Assembly: GCA_022822545.1 (NCBI GenBank)
Contig: JAJEBE010000054.1
Location: 1-64,000 of the forward strand
Reading direction: 5' to 3'
Source of the DNA: Anaerolineae bacterium
GTDB taxonomy: Bacteria > Chloroflexota > Anaerolineae > Aggregatilineales > Phototrophicaceae
Length of the DNA: 64,000 nt
Each line of letters starts with the position of its first letter. The first letter of the stretch is position 1. The position numbers and the translations under genes are program-made. Shown in pieces: positions 1 through 7,401 of this stretch. The notes under the pieces were generated by a model. That model ran no database searches. It was not told where the DNA came from and saw nothing but the letters and a program-made list of their open reading frames with translations.

Positions 1-618
1 AACACCCCCGAGCACATCTGGCAGACCGAATACGAAGCCGAATTCAGCGACGACCGCGGCGCTGTCTTCCGCCGCATCACCGAATCCGCCGCCCCGCCGC
101 CCTACGACCAGCCCCAACCCGGCCACGCCTATGTCGCCGGCATCGACTGGGGACGCAGCCGCGACTACACCGCCATCGCCGTGCTCGATGCCTCAAACGG
201 CAAAATGGTCGCCCTCGACCGCTTCAAAGACGCCGGCTGGGAACACCAACGGGGACGCCTCGAAACCATCGTCAAACGCTGGCGCCCGAAGATCGTCTGG
301 GCCGAAGCCAACTCCATCGGGGAACCCAACATCGAAGCCCTCAACCGAGCCGGCCTGCCGGTCAAACCCTTCTACACCAACGCCAAATCCAAAGCCCCCC
401 TCATCGAAGCCCTGGCTCTGGCCATCGAACGCAGCGAGATCACCCTGCTGGACGACCCCGTCCTGCTGGGCGAGCTCGCCGACTACAGCCTGGAACGCCT
501 GCCCGGCGGCGGCTACCGCTACGGCGCCCCGCCCGGCCGCCACGACGACACCGTCATCGCGGCCGCCCTGGCCTGGCACGGCAAACAATTCACCGGCCCC
601 CGCATCGCCTTCGCCTGA
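1..618 (+). CDS. Phage-type terminase large subunit, C-terminal part (5' truncated by window edge)
   Basis: The frame is open from base 1 to the TGA at 616-618, so about 205 C-terminal residues of a longer protein are visible. They look like the RNase H-fold nuclease domain of terminase large subunits, which cut concatemeric phage DNA during packaging. The stretch GIDWGRSRDYTAIAVLD (about residues 47-63) supplies a first catalytic aspartate, VWAEANSIG a central acidic residue, and RHDDTVIAAALAWHG near the end the last acidic motif. No portal, capsid or tail gene follows; the next 600 bp is a repeat block. The gene is therefore either the border of a prophage lying left of the window or an isolated remnant. 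The family call rests on motif pattern only. The N-terminal ATPase half is not visible. Confidence 0.7.
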   Translation, partial: NTPEHIWQTEYEAEFSDDRGAVFRRITESAAPPPYDQPQPGHAYVAGIDWGRSRDYTAIAVLDASNGKMVALDRFKDAGWEHQRGRLETIVKRWRPKIVWAEANSIGEPNIEALNRAGLPVKPFYTNAKSKAPLIEALALAIERSEITLLDDPVLLGELADYSLERLPGGGYRYGAPPGRHDDTVIAAALAWHGKQFTGPRIAFA

Positions 619-639
619 TGACCACCCCACGCACACCGC

Positions 640-1141
640 CACTCCACCCAAAACCCCTTTGCGCCCTTTGCTTTGTGGTGAAAAATTCTCTGCGCCTACG
701 CGCCCTCTGTGGCAAAAACCCTCTGTGTTCTCTGTGGTTAAAAATCTTTGTGTCCTCTACGCCGGCGGGCTGTGTCTACGCGCCCCCTGCGCTGAAAAAC
801 ACTCTGTGCCTCCCTGCCCCTGTGGTGAAAATCCTCTATGCCCTCTCTTTTCCCTCAGTGTCCTCGGTGGTGAAAAAAATCTTTGTGTCCTCTGCGCCGG
901 CGGGCTGTGCCTCCGCGCCCCCTGCGCTGAAAAACCCTCTGTGCCTCCCTGCCTCTGTGGTGAAAATTCTCTGTGTCCTCTCTTTTCCCTCGCTGTCCTC
1001 GGTGGTGAAAAAAATCTTTGTGTCCTCTGCGCTGGCGGGCTGTGCCTCCGCGCCCCCTGCGCTGAAAATTCTCTATGCCCTCTCTTTTCCCTCGCTGTCC
1101 TCGGTGGTGAAAAAAATCTTTGCGCCCTCTGCGGCAAACAC
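640..1141. repeat. 135-bp tandem repeat array built of CTCTGTG/GTGGTGAAAA modules
   Basis: The word AAAATCTTTG recurs at 741, 876, 1011 and 1113. This gives two full 135-bp periods, a third copy shortened by 33 bp and a partial fourth. Each unit is built from smaller related modules such as CTCTGTGTCCTCT and GTGGTGAAAA, and looser versions extend upstream to about 650. Because 135 and 102 are both multiples of three, spurious long frames stay open on both strands here. The modules resemble a degenerate intergenic repeat I recall from many bacterial genomes. No gene is called inside the array. Confidence 0.85.
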
Positions 1142-1222
1142 CCCCCACCCCCCCTGTATATACATACTGTATCTATACACATTCGCAATTTACACTACAT
1201 TCTTCAGACTTCAGGAGGCAAA

Positions 1223-1330
1223 ATGAGCGCCGCCAAACCTTCAAACTTGTACAGATCGGCTATGGTTGCTATGCTAGTCGAGACGCAGCGCGCGCGAGCC
1301 GCTCGTCCCGGCTTGCCCCTAAGCGGATAG
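1223..1330 (+). CDS. Possible 35-residue leader ORF upstream of the CNNM gene
   Basis: An ATG at 1223 is preceded by a strong Shine-Dalgarno sequence (AGGAGG, 1213-1218) and reads 35 codons to a TAG at 1328-1330, one base before the ATG of the next gene. The peptide is rich in Ala, Arg and Leu, and I recognise no family. The tight junction would allow translational coupling. Against it, the best promoter candidate (1247-1275) lies inside this ORF, so it may simply be the tail of the spurious frame running through the repeat array. It may be a leader peptide or nothing. Confidence 0.25.
   Translation: MSAAKPSNLYRSAMVAMLVETQRARAARPGLPLSG
1247..1275 (+). promoter_or_regulatory. Candidate sigma70 promoter for the CNNM/CBS gene
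   Basis: TTGTAC at 1247-1252 and TATGCT at 1270-1275 are separated by 17 bp. A start site near 1282 would give a leader of about 50 bases for the gene at 1332. Confidence 0.35.
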
Positions 1331-1331
1331 A

Positions 1332-2498
1332 ATGGACGCGATTCCCTCTTTCATTCCCATCCTGGCTGCTGCCACCGGCGCTCAAGGCGCGGGCGAATGG
1401 GGCGCGCTTGTCTTCTATGTCCTCCTCGCCCTCGGCATCTCCTTCCTCTGCTCCATCTGGGAAGCGGCGATGCTCTCCACGCCCGTGTCTCACATTGAAT
1501 TGCTGGTGCAGCAAGGCAATAAAGCCGGGGGCATCATGCAAGGCTTGCGCCAAAATGTCGAACACCCGATCTCCGCTATCCTCACCCTCAACACCATCGC
1601 CCACACCGTCGGCGCGGCCGGCGCCGGCGCCGAAGCCACCGCCATCTTCGGCAGCGAATTCTTCGGCCTCATCTCGGCTGTGCTCACCTTTCTTATTCTC
1701 GTCTTTTCCGAAATCATCCCGAAGACTCTCGGCGCCGTATATGCCAAACCGCTCACGCCTTTCACCGCCTACTCCCTGCGCGCGCTGCTTTGGCTCATGA
1801 AGCCGGCCGTCTTCGCCTTTGAATTTGTGACCCGCTCAATGCGCCCCCGCGAAGACGCCCCCACCGTGACTCGCTCCGAATTGCAAGTGATGGCGCGCAT
1901 CAGCGCCGAAGAAGGCGGGATACGCGAACGCGAAAATCGCATCGTCGCCAACCTGCTGCAACTCGCCGAAGTGCAAGTCGAAAAAATCATGACGCCGCGC
2001 ACGGTCATCTTGATGCTGCAAGCGGAACAAACCATCGGCGAAATTATGCGCGCGCATGCCGTCCTGCCTTATTCCCGCATTCCCCTCTTCGGCGAATCCG
2101 CCGATGACATCAAAGGCTACGTCCTGCGCCACGAGATCTACAAACGCGCCGCCGCCGATGAACACGCCGTCAAGCTGGGCGATATCGCCCGGGCCCTCAA
2201 CGTCGTGCCGGGGACGAACTCGGTCGCCCAGGTGCTGGACAAATTCATCGCCGAGCAAGATCATATCTTTCTTGTCATCGACGAATACGGCGGCACCGCC
2301 GGCTTGATCACCATGGAAGACGCCGTCGAGACCCTCCTCGGCATCGAAATCCTGGACGAATATGACCGCCATGCCGACCTGCGCCTGCTCGCCCGCCGCC
2401 GCTATCAAGGCCGGCTGCGCCAGTCAAGCCAGGCGCGAACGCCGGGCGACGCCCCAGCCTCAGCGACAGACAAGCCCGAGCCGGACCGCGACAAATGA
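1332..2498 (+). CDS. CNNM (DUF21) membrane protein with CBS pair (hemolysin C / CorC-like family)
   Basis: The 388-residue protein has an N-terminal CNNM/DUF21 membrane region (about 1-170, roughly four hydrophobic segments) with the family stretch VFSEIIPKTLG. A tandem CBS pair follows (about 200-345), marked by KIMTPRTV and by FLVIDEYGGTAGLITMED. Family members are linked to magnesium or cobalt efflux and to membrane stress tolerance, with the CBS pair sensing adenine nucleotides. The usual C-terminal CorC_HlyC domain is missing; the protein instead ends in a charged, Pro/Ala-rich tail of about 40 residues. Its stop overlaps the start of the next gene by four bases (ATGA), so the two are probably cotranscribed. 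The family is clear, but the transported ion cannot be read from sequence. Confidence 0.9.
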   Translation: MDAIPSFIPILAAATGAQGAGEWGALVFYVLLALGISFLCSIWEAAMLSTPVSHIELLVQQGNKAGGIMQGLRQNVEHPISAILTLNTIAHTVGAAGAGAEATAIFGSEFFGLISAVLTFLILVFSEIIPKTLGAVYAKPLTPFTAYSLRALLWLMKPAVFAFEFVTRSMRPREDAPTVTRSELQVMARISAEEGGIRERENRIVANLLQLAEVQVEKIMTPRTVILMLQAEQTIGEIMRAHAVLPYSRIPLFGESADDIKGYVLRHEIYKRAAADEHAVKLGDIARALNVVPGTNSVAQVLDKFIAEQDHIFLVIDEYGGTAGLITMEDAVETLLGIEILDEYDRHADLRLLARRRYQGRLRQSSQARTPGDAPASATDKPEPDRDK

Positions 2499-3394
2499 CG
2501 GAGCTTTGTCTTCCGCTGCCGCCCTACGCCTACCGCTTCGATCTCCTGCTGGAGTTCGTCCGGCGCATCGAGCATCCCGCGCGCCTGCTTGTCGCCGGCG
2601 ATACGCTTTGGCGCTTCACCGCCGGGCGCTTGCTCGCCTATCGTCAGGCCGGCAACTGCATTGTCGTCAGCAGCGCCGACTTGCCTCCCTCTGACGAAAC
2701 CCGCATTGCCGAGACCTCGCGCCACATCTTGGGCCTCTGCCGCGACCTCAGTTCTTTCTATGCGCTGGCCCGCGGCCACGCCTCGCTCTGGCGCGTGATC
2801 GAGCCCTTGGTCGGCCTGCCCATCCATTGCGCGGAGACGGTTTTCGAGGCGCTGATCACTCTGATTATCGAGCAGCATATCACCTGGAAGACGGCGCTTC
2901 GCTCGCAGCGCTGCCTGATGCGGCTCTACGGCCAGCGCGCGCCCGTCGGCGAAGGCGAGGTTTACGCTTTCCCGACGCCGGCGCAGCTGGCCCGCGCGAC
3001 ACGCTCTGATTTGCAGCCGTTAAAAATCACCAACAAGCGCATTGATCTGATCATCGAAACGGCCTCCGCCGTCGGCCGCGGCGAGCTTGACCTGGAGTCC
3101 CTCCGGCGCTTGCCAACCGCCCAAGCCTGTGAACGCCTGCTGGCGCTGAAAGGCGTCGGCCCCTGGACCGCGACCAACGTGATCGGGCGGGCCTGCGGCG
3201 TCTATCCTCGCGTCAGCCATAATGACGTCGCCTTGCAAGCGGCAGTGCAGCGTTACTTCCACGCTGGCGCGGGCCCAAAAGGGCCGGGGCAGGTCCGCGA
3301 TACCCTGGAGCGCTACGGCGAGTTCGCCGGCATGGCCGGGCACTTTGTCCTGCTGCGCTGGGTGATGGACAACTACCCGGTACAGGGAGCGTAA
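2495..3394 (+). CDS. AlkA-type DNA-3-methyladenine glycosylase (HhH-GPD family)
   Basis: The 299-residue protein has the two-part layout of AlkA-type glycosylases: an N-terminal beta-rich region (about 1-100) and a helical HhH-GPD domain. The helix-hairpin-helix is LLALKGVGPWTATNV (about 215-230). The expected catalytic aspartate follows in VSHNDVALQAAVQ. Such enzymes excise alkylated bases, for example 3-methyladenine, to start base-excision repair. The C-terminal Cys cluster of Nth/MutY enzymes is absent, which supports the AlkA branch. The E. coli Ada-type regulatory part is absent too. The start overlaps the stop of the preceding gene (ATGA), and a convergent kinase gene begins its 3' end ten bases downstream. 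Confidence 0.85.
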   Translation: MTELCLPLPPYAYRFDLLLEFVRRIEHPARLLVAGDTLWRFTAGRLLAYRQAGNCIVVSSADLPPSDETRIAETSRHILGLCRDLSSFYALARGHASLWRVIEPLVGLPIHCAETVFEALITLIIEQHITWKTALRSQRCLMRLYGQRAPVGEGEVYAFPTPAQLARATRSDLQPLKITNKRIDLIIETASAVGRGELDLESLRRLPTAQACERLLALKGVGPWTATNVIGRACGVYPRVSHNDVALQAAVQRYFHAGAGPKGPGQVRDTLERYGEFAGMAGHFVLLRWVMDNYPVQGA

Positions 3395-3403
3395 ATGAAG
3401 CCC

Positions 3404-4333
3404 CTAGGCGCCGAGTTCATTGTAAATCAGGTCGGCATCCAGCGATTGCAGCACCGTGTCTTCGCTGAGCAAGGTCAGGGACGCGGCCGCTACGCCCAGC
3501 CGCATCGCCCCGTCAATCGGCACATCGTTGAGCAAGCCGAAGATCACCGCGCCGGAAAAGGCATCGCCCGCCCCCGACGAATCGACCACTTCGGTATGGA
3601 TCGCGCGCAAGTAGCCGCCGCCGCTGCTGTCGGCGTAGGCCAGTCCGCGCTCGCCCAGGGTCACGACGGCGATGGTCGCGCCCATGTTCACCAACTGCTG
3701 CGCCGTCCCGATGGCCGACTCCCGCTCGGTGGCCGGCTCGTCCAGCCCGCAGAGCGCCGCCGTTTCGCTGGCGTTCGGCACGATGAGGTAGAGACTGCCG
3801 ATGTACTTGCTCAGCCGCCCGGCCAGCCGCGGCGATGTCGGGTCGGCGCAGACAGGCGTCTCATAACGCGCCGCCAGCTCGAAGACCGTGCCCAGCGCGT
3901 CTTCCGAAAGCGTCGCGTCGATGGCGACCAGCGCCGCATTCTCGAAGAGCCACTCGTGCTCGAGCAAGTAATCCGAATCCAGGGCGTCGGCGATGCCGTG
4001 GTCATCGACGCGCGTGCAATTGTCTTCCGACTGATAGAGCAGGACGGCGGTGGCGGTCCGCGCGCCGCTAAGCCGCAGGACGTGGCTGCAATCGATGCCC
4101 GCCAGGCTGGAATGCGTGATGACGTGCTGCCCGATGTCATCATCAGCGACGGCGCAGAGCAAAATCGTGTCGATATCAAGGCGCGCCAGATTCTCCGCGA
4201 TGTTGCGGGCGACCCCGCTCACCGACTGGTGTATGTGCCCGGCCTGCCTGATGCCCGGCTGCAAGACTTCGATGGTGCGGGCGCTGACTTCCAGCATGGC
4301 CGAGCCAATCACCAGGACATAATCGCCATCCAT
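3404..4333 (-). CDS. PfkB-family carbohydrate kinase, pseudouridine-kinase-like
   Basis: This 309-residue kinase has the ribokinase/PfkB fold. The N-terminal substrate region contains VSGVARNIAENLARL, close to the GGVxRNIAENLARLG stretch of pseudouridine kinases. The C-terminal signature VDSSGAGDAFSGAVIFG (about 255-271) supplies the anion hole and catalytic Asp of the second PfkB motif. It would phosphorylate a sugar or nucleoside hydroxyl with ATP. Pseudouridine is the best substrate guess from the N-terminal motif, but no pseudouridine glycosidase lies beside it, so the substrate is open. The ATG at 4333 has a purine-rich site (GGAGGGAG) seven bases upstream. It reads in the same direction as the SUMF1-fold gene, about 100 bp downstream of it. 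Confidence 0.85.
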   Translation of the reverse strand: MDGDYVLVIGSAMLEVSARTIEVLQPGIRQAGHIHQSVSGVARNIAENLARLDIDTILLCAVADDDIGQHVITHSSLAGIDCSHVLRLSGARTATAVLLYQSEDNCTRVDDHGIADALDSDYLLEHEWLFENAALVAIDATLSEDALGTVFELAARYETPVCADPTSPRLAGRLSKYIGSLYLIVPNASETAALCGLDEPATERESAIGTAQQLVNMGATIAVVTLGERGLAYADSSGGGYLRAIHTEVVDSSGAGDAFSGAVIFGLLNDVPIDGAMRLGVAAASLTLLSEDTVLQSLDADLIYNELGA

Positions 4334-4441
4334 GGGGCCGCTCCCTCCACTCGTTTATATTCCGCGATCCCGCGATCGCTGTACTCGTCGATTATTCTAT
4401 GCTCAAGCAGCAGCCGGCTATGTCGCCACCGCGCCGCTGTC

Positions 4442-5857
4442 TTAACCGGCGGAGTTGGAGGCGTCGCTTTCATCGGCTCGGCTCGCTTCCGGCGGCGGCG
4501 GTTGCGTCGGCTGCGCATTGGCATTCGCGTCGCTCTCTGGCGGCTCCACCGGAACGTCCAAACCCAGCGTCGCCGGATTCAAGTCCGAATCGCCGATCGC
4601 ATCCAGATTCAGCGGATCTTCGACGCAGCGGAAGCCGACCCAGCGCTGGAATGATTTGGGGTCTTCCGCCTGGCGGTGCACGGTGCGGCTGAAGAAGGGC
4701 ACGCTATTCCAGGAGCCGCCGCGCAAGACTTTGAGCTGGCCGGCGACCGGGCCCTTGGGGTTGACCGCCACGCCTTGGTTGGCCCGTTCTTCATAGTGAC
4801 GTTCGCCATACCAATCGCTGACCCATTCGGCGACATTGCCCGCCATGTCGTAAACGCCGTAGAAGCTGGCGCCGCTGGGGTAACTGCCGACCGGGAAGGA
4901 ACCGGGCGGCGTATCGAGGGGGCGGTTGGTCTTCGCCAGGGCATTGTCCCAGCGGTTGCCCCAGGGATATATGCGTCCGTCATCGGCGCGGGCGGCCCGT
5001 TCCCATTCCGCTTCCGTTGGCAAGCGCCTGCCGGTGGCTTGGCAGTATTCCAGCGCGCCATAATAGGTGACGCCGTAAACCGGGTGCGGCCGCAAGCCCG
5101 CTCCGATGCTGTAGATGGCGCCGTCGAAGATGATGGGGGCGTCCGGACTTTCGTTCTGCGTCTGTATGCAGGGGAAGCCGGCGCAGCCGTTGACATGGGT
5201 ATCGGGCCCGCGGACGTTGAGAAAGGCGACATATTGGTCGAAGGTCACTTCGGTGATTTCCATCAGGAAGGAATCCACGGCGACCTCATGGGCCGGGTAA
5301 GAATCGAAGGCGTAGCTCGCCTCGCAGGCGCCATCATCGCGGGTGCAGGCGTTAACCGCCTCCGTCACTTCGACCGGCGTCGTGCCCATCGTAATTGTCC
5401 CGCCGGGGATGCTGACTGTCAGACTGCGTATCAGGATCAAGACTTCGGGCACGCTATCGGCGGGCGTTGAAGTCGCGGTGGGGATCGGCGGGGCGTCGGT
5501 CGGCGCATCGGTGGGCTGCACCTGTACCGACACGATGCCATCTGAGGCGTCTTGAAGCGGCGTGGCTTGGGCGATTGTGACGGGTTGGCTCGCGGAAGCG
5601 GCATCGGGCGTGGCCGTCACGACGATGAATTGGGGCGCCGGGGTCGGGGCGTTCGGGTCTTCCGTCGCCGTCATCACGATATGCATTTCGATGACCTGCG
5701 GCTCGGGCGTCGGCAACAAGTATTGGGGCAGGGTACCTTCGAGCAATACAGCAAACATCGCAATAACGCCGCAGAGCAAGCCTGGAATGAAGCCGATCAG
5801 ACTCCATTGCCAGGCGGCGCTGCGGTGTCTGCGTCCGCCAATAGCGCGATAGGTCAT
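4442..5857 (-). CDS. Membrane-anchored SUMF1/FGE-fold protein lacking the catalytic cysteines
   Basis: A 471-residue protein. One transmembrane segment (about residues 16-40) is followed by a Thr/Pro/Ala-rich linker with TATP-type repeats (to about 135), then a complete SUMF1/FGE-sulfatase domain (about 145-415), then a Pro/acidic tail. Domain hallmarks include PAHEVAVDSFLMEITEVT, GRRLPTEAEWERAAR, YPWGNRWDN, YDMAGNVAEWVSDWYG, LRGGSWNS and GFRCVED. In true formylglycine-generating enzymes the stretch after GGS carries the two copper-binding catalytic Cys. Here it reads GGSWNSVPFFSRTVHR, with Ser at both positions. It is therefore unlikely to mature sulfatases and more likely a surface-exposed SUMF1-fold binding or sensory protein. 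The ATG at 5857 has an AAGGAG site. Confidence 0.88.
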   Translation of the reverse strand: MTYRAIGGRRHRSAAWQWSLIGFIPGLLCGVIAMFAVLLEGTLPQYLLPTPEPQVIEMHIVMTATEDPNAPTPAPQFIVVTATPDAASASQPVTIAQATPLQDASDGIVSVQVQPTDAPTDAPPIPTATSTPADSVPEVLILIRSLTVSIPGGTITMGTTPVEVTEAVNACTRDDGACEASYAFDSYPAHEVAVDSFLMEITEVTFDQYVAFLNVRGPDTHVNGCAGFPCIQTQNESPDAPIIFDGAIYSIGAGLRPHPVYGVTYYGALEYCQATGRRLPTEAEWERAARADDGRIYPWGNRWDNALAKTNRPLDTPPGSFPVGSYPSGASFYGVYDMAGNVAEWVSDWYGERHYEERANQGVAVNPKGPVAGQLKVLRGGSWNSVPFFSRTVHRQAEDPKSFQRWVGFRCVEDPLNLDAIGDSDLNPATLGLDVPVEPPESDANANAQPTQPPPPEASRADESDASNSAG

Positions 5858-6000
5858 GCAATGACTCCTTCGGTTGAGCGATTACTGCGACGTTGACCAA
5901 CTGCTTGCATGGCAGTTCTATATGATTATAGTCTATTCGACAAGGCGAGCTTATGTAAACGCCCATAGCGGCATCATTCAAGGCAGCGTCCCGCCCTTGC

Positions 6001-6029
6001 TTGACAGGGGTGGGCGCAGAGATTAGGCT
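6001..6029 (+). promoter_or_regulatory. Candidate sigma70 promoter for the GNAT gene
   Basis: TTGACA at 6001-6006, a 17-bp spacer and TAGGCT at 6024-6029. The start site would fall near 6036, about 75 bases before the GTG start. Confidence 0.45.
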
Positions 6030-6110
6030 TAATCCAGCAGAAGGCAGGTCAGCCCGGTTGTTGAGGCATTTGACATGCTCTGGCCGGCCTGCCCTTGAGG
6101 GGTTTCCCGC

Positions 6111-7127
6111 GTGACAAGAATCAGCGTCCGTCCATTTGCGGCGCGCCCGCCCATGCCTGACGGCGTGCGGCCAGTGAATCTGCGCAGCGATCTGCGTCCG
6201 CTGGCGGATTTGATCGAGTTGGTATTTGCCGATTCGATGGACAGCAGCGGCCGGTCCGCCATTCGCGAGATGCGCTTTCTGAGCCAGATGGGCTATGGAC
6301 TGAAGTTGATTGCGCGCTTGAATGAATTGGCGCTGGGCATAAGCCTGGGTTTTGTTTATGTCAAGGACGGCAGACTGGTCGGCAATGTATCGGTGTATCC
6401 GGCGAGTTACCCGGCGGGGCTGGGCGAGACCTGGATTCTGGCGAATGTCGGGGTTCATCCGGATTATCGGCGCTCGGGCATTGCGCAGGAGTTGATGGCG
6501 GCTAGCCTGGATATGGTTCGCCGGCGGGGCGCGACCCGCGTCATCCTGCAAGTGAATTATGAAAATCGGCCGGCGCTGCGGTTGTACGAGAGGCAGGGCT
6601 TTATCTTTGAGCGGGCCTGGCGCGTCTGGCGGCGCAGCGGTTTCCTGCAAGCGCCGTTCTCGCGAAACGACGCCTTTCACATCACGCGGCGGCGGCCGAG
6701 CGAATGGCGGGCCGAATATGCCTTGGCGGAGGCGGCGCGCCCCAACAGCCGGGGCGGGCTGGGCTGGCTCAAGCCGGTGCACAAAGCGGCTTTCCATTCG
6801 CCCGTTTGGAAACAACTGCGGGACCTGGTCTCGCTTAACAGCCTGGAAAGACTGGTGATACGCGATGAAGCCGCCGGCGATATTCTGGCGTCGTGCTGGC
6901 TGGAAAGCGCCGTCAGTTTCGGCAATATTCGCGCCTGGCTCTTCGCCGCGCCGCATATTGATCATCGCGCCTATGCCCAAGCGCTTTTGGGCAATCTGGT
7001 CTCCCGCTACAGCCGCTCGACCATCGTCTTCGAGCACCCGCGCGATGATGAGGTCGTCGAGGAATTGCTGGCCTATCATCAGTTCAAAGTCAAGCGAGAA
7101 TTATGGCACATGCGCCTTGATTTGTAA
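6111..7127 (+). CDS. GNAT-family N-acetyltransferase
   Basis: The 338-residue protein begins with GTG. The acetyl-CoA-binding motif A is clear at about 125-145: ILANVGVHPDYRRSGIAQEL contains the R/Q-x-x-G-x-G/A loop. Motif B follows as NYENRPALRLYERQGF. After the GNAT domain (about 20-185) comes a further 150 residues of mixed alpha/beta sequence ending in HQFKVKRELWHMRLDL, whose tryptophan-rich end is reminiscent of a second, degenerate GNAT half. The acceptor substrate cannot be predicted. The gene stands alone between a divergent SUMF1-fold gene and a repeat-containing spacer. Confidence 0.85.
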   Translation: MTRISVRPFAARPPMPDGVRPVNLRSDLRPLADLIELVFADSMDSSGRSAIREMRFLSQMGYGLKLIARLNELALGISLGFVYVKDGRLVGNVSVYPASYPAGLGETWILANVGVHPDYRRSGIAQELMAASLDMVRRRGATRVILQVNYENRPALRLYERQGFIFERAWRVWRRSGFLQAPFSRNDAFHITRRRPSEWRAEYALAEAARPNSRGGLGWLKPVHKAAFHSPVWKQLRDLVSLNSLERLVIRDEAAGDILASCWLESAVSFGNIRAWLFAAPHIDHRAYAQALLGNLVSRYSRSTIVFEHPRDDEVVEELLAYHQFKVKRELWHMRLDL

Positions 7128-7160
7128 GGCTTGGCCAATAGTGTGACGCGAGGGCCGCTT

Positions 7161-7207
7161 TCTCACCCCACACCCCCGGCCCCAAACCCACAAGGGGAGA
7201 GGGGAGC
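7161..7207. repeat. CACCCC/GGCCCC intergenic repeat, degenerate hairpin form
   Basis: The sequence around TCTCACCCCACACCCCCGG ends in AAGGGGAGAGGGGAG. It is the same repeat type as the cleaner hairpin at 15084-15122. It lies just after the GNAT stop in a 274-bp spacer that also holds the 7269-7289 hairpin. No gene is seen in the spacer. Confidence 0.5.
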
Positions 7208-7268
7208 GGACACCCAAGCGTCACGCCAGATTGTGAGCCCAGGATTGATAAATGATGCTGGAAAGTTC

Positions 7269-7289
7269 GGGCGACCCACCGGGTCGCCC
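7269..7289. repeat. GGGCGACCC palindromic repeat, copy 1
   Basis: A perfect 9-bp stem GGGCGACCC / GGGTCGCCC (7269-7277 and 7281-7289) with an ACC loop, followed by CCTACGAA. Related copies lie at 16117-16137 and 18996-19015. Confidence 0.75.
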
Positions 7290-7401
7290 CTACGAATTTC
7301 GCATAGTTGAGCCAGCAAAAATTGGAGATTTCCCCAAGCAGAAATTTTGCGGTGATTTTTGAGTGCGCTTTTCGCAAGATCTGCATTAGCAGGCAAGCCT
7401 T

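Noticed and set aside
740..1141. CRISPR array.
   Set aside because: The units are directly adjacent 135-bp tandem copies without unique spacers of constant length, and no cas gene is present.
131..1330. A 399-codon plus-strand frame and overlapping frames (618-1226 plus, 757-1188 minus) across the repeat array.
   Set aside because: They are kept open by a repeat unit of 135 bp (a multiple of three), overlap the terminase frame, and have the low-complexity composition of translated repeats. Only the last 35 codons (1223-1330) have a plausible start.
3395..4654. A 419-codon plus-strand frame opposite the PfkB kinase.
   Set aside because: The minus strand carries clear PfkB motifs and a good Shine-Dalgarno site; this frame has neither.
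4442..5857. Functional formylglycine-generating enzyme serving the sulfatases.
   Set aside because: Both active-site cysteines are replaced by serine, and the domain lies outside the membrane while the sulfatases appear cytoplasmic.
5454..7079. A 541-codon minus-strand frame opposite the GNAT gene.
   Set aside because: It overlaps two well-supported genes (GNAT and the SUMF1-fold protein), has no recognisable motif, and is the usual antisense frame in GC-rich DNA.
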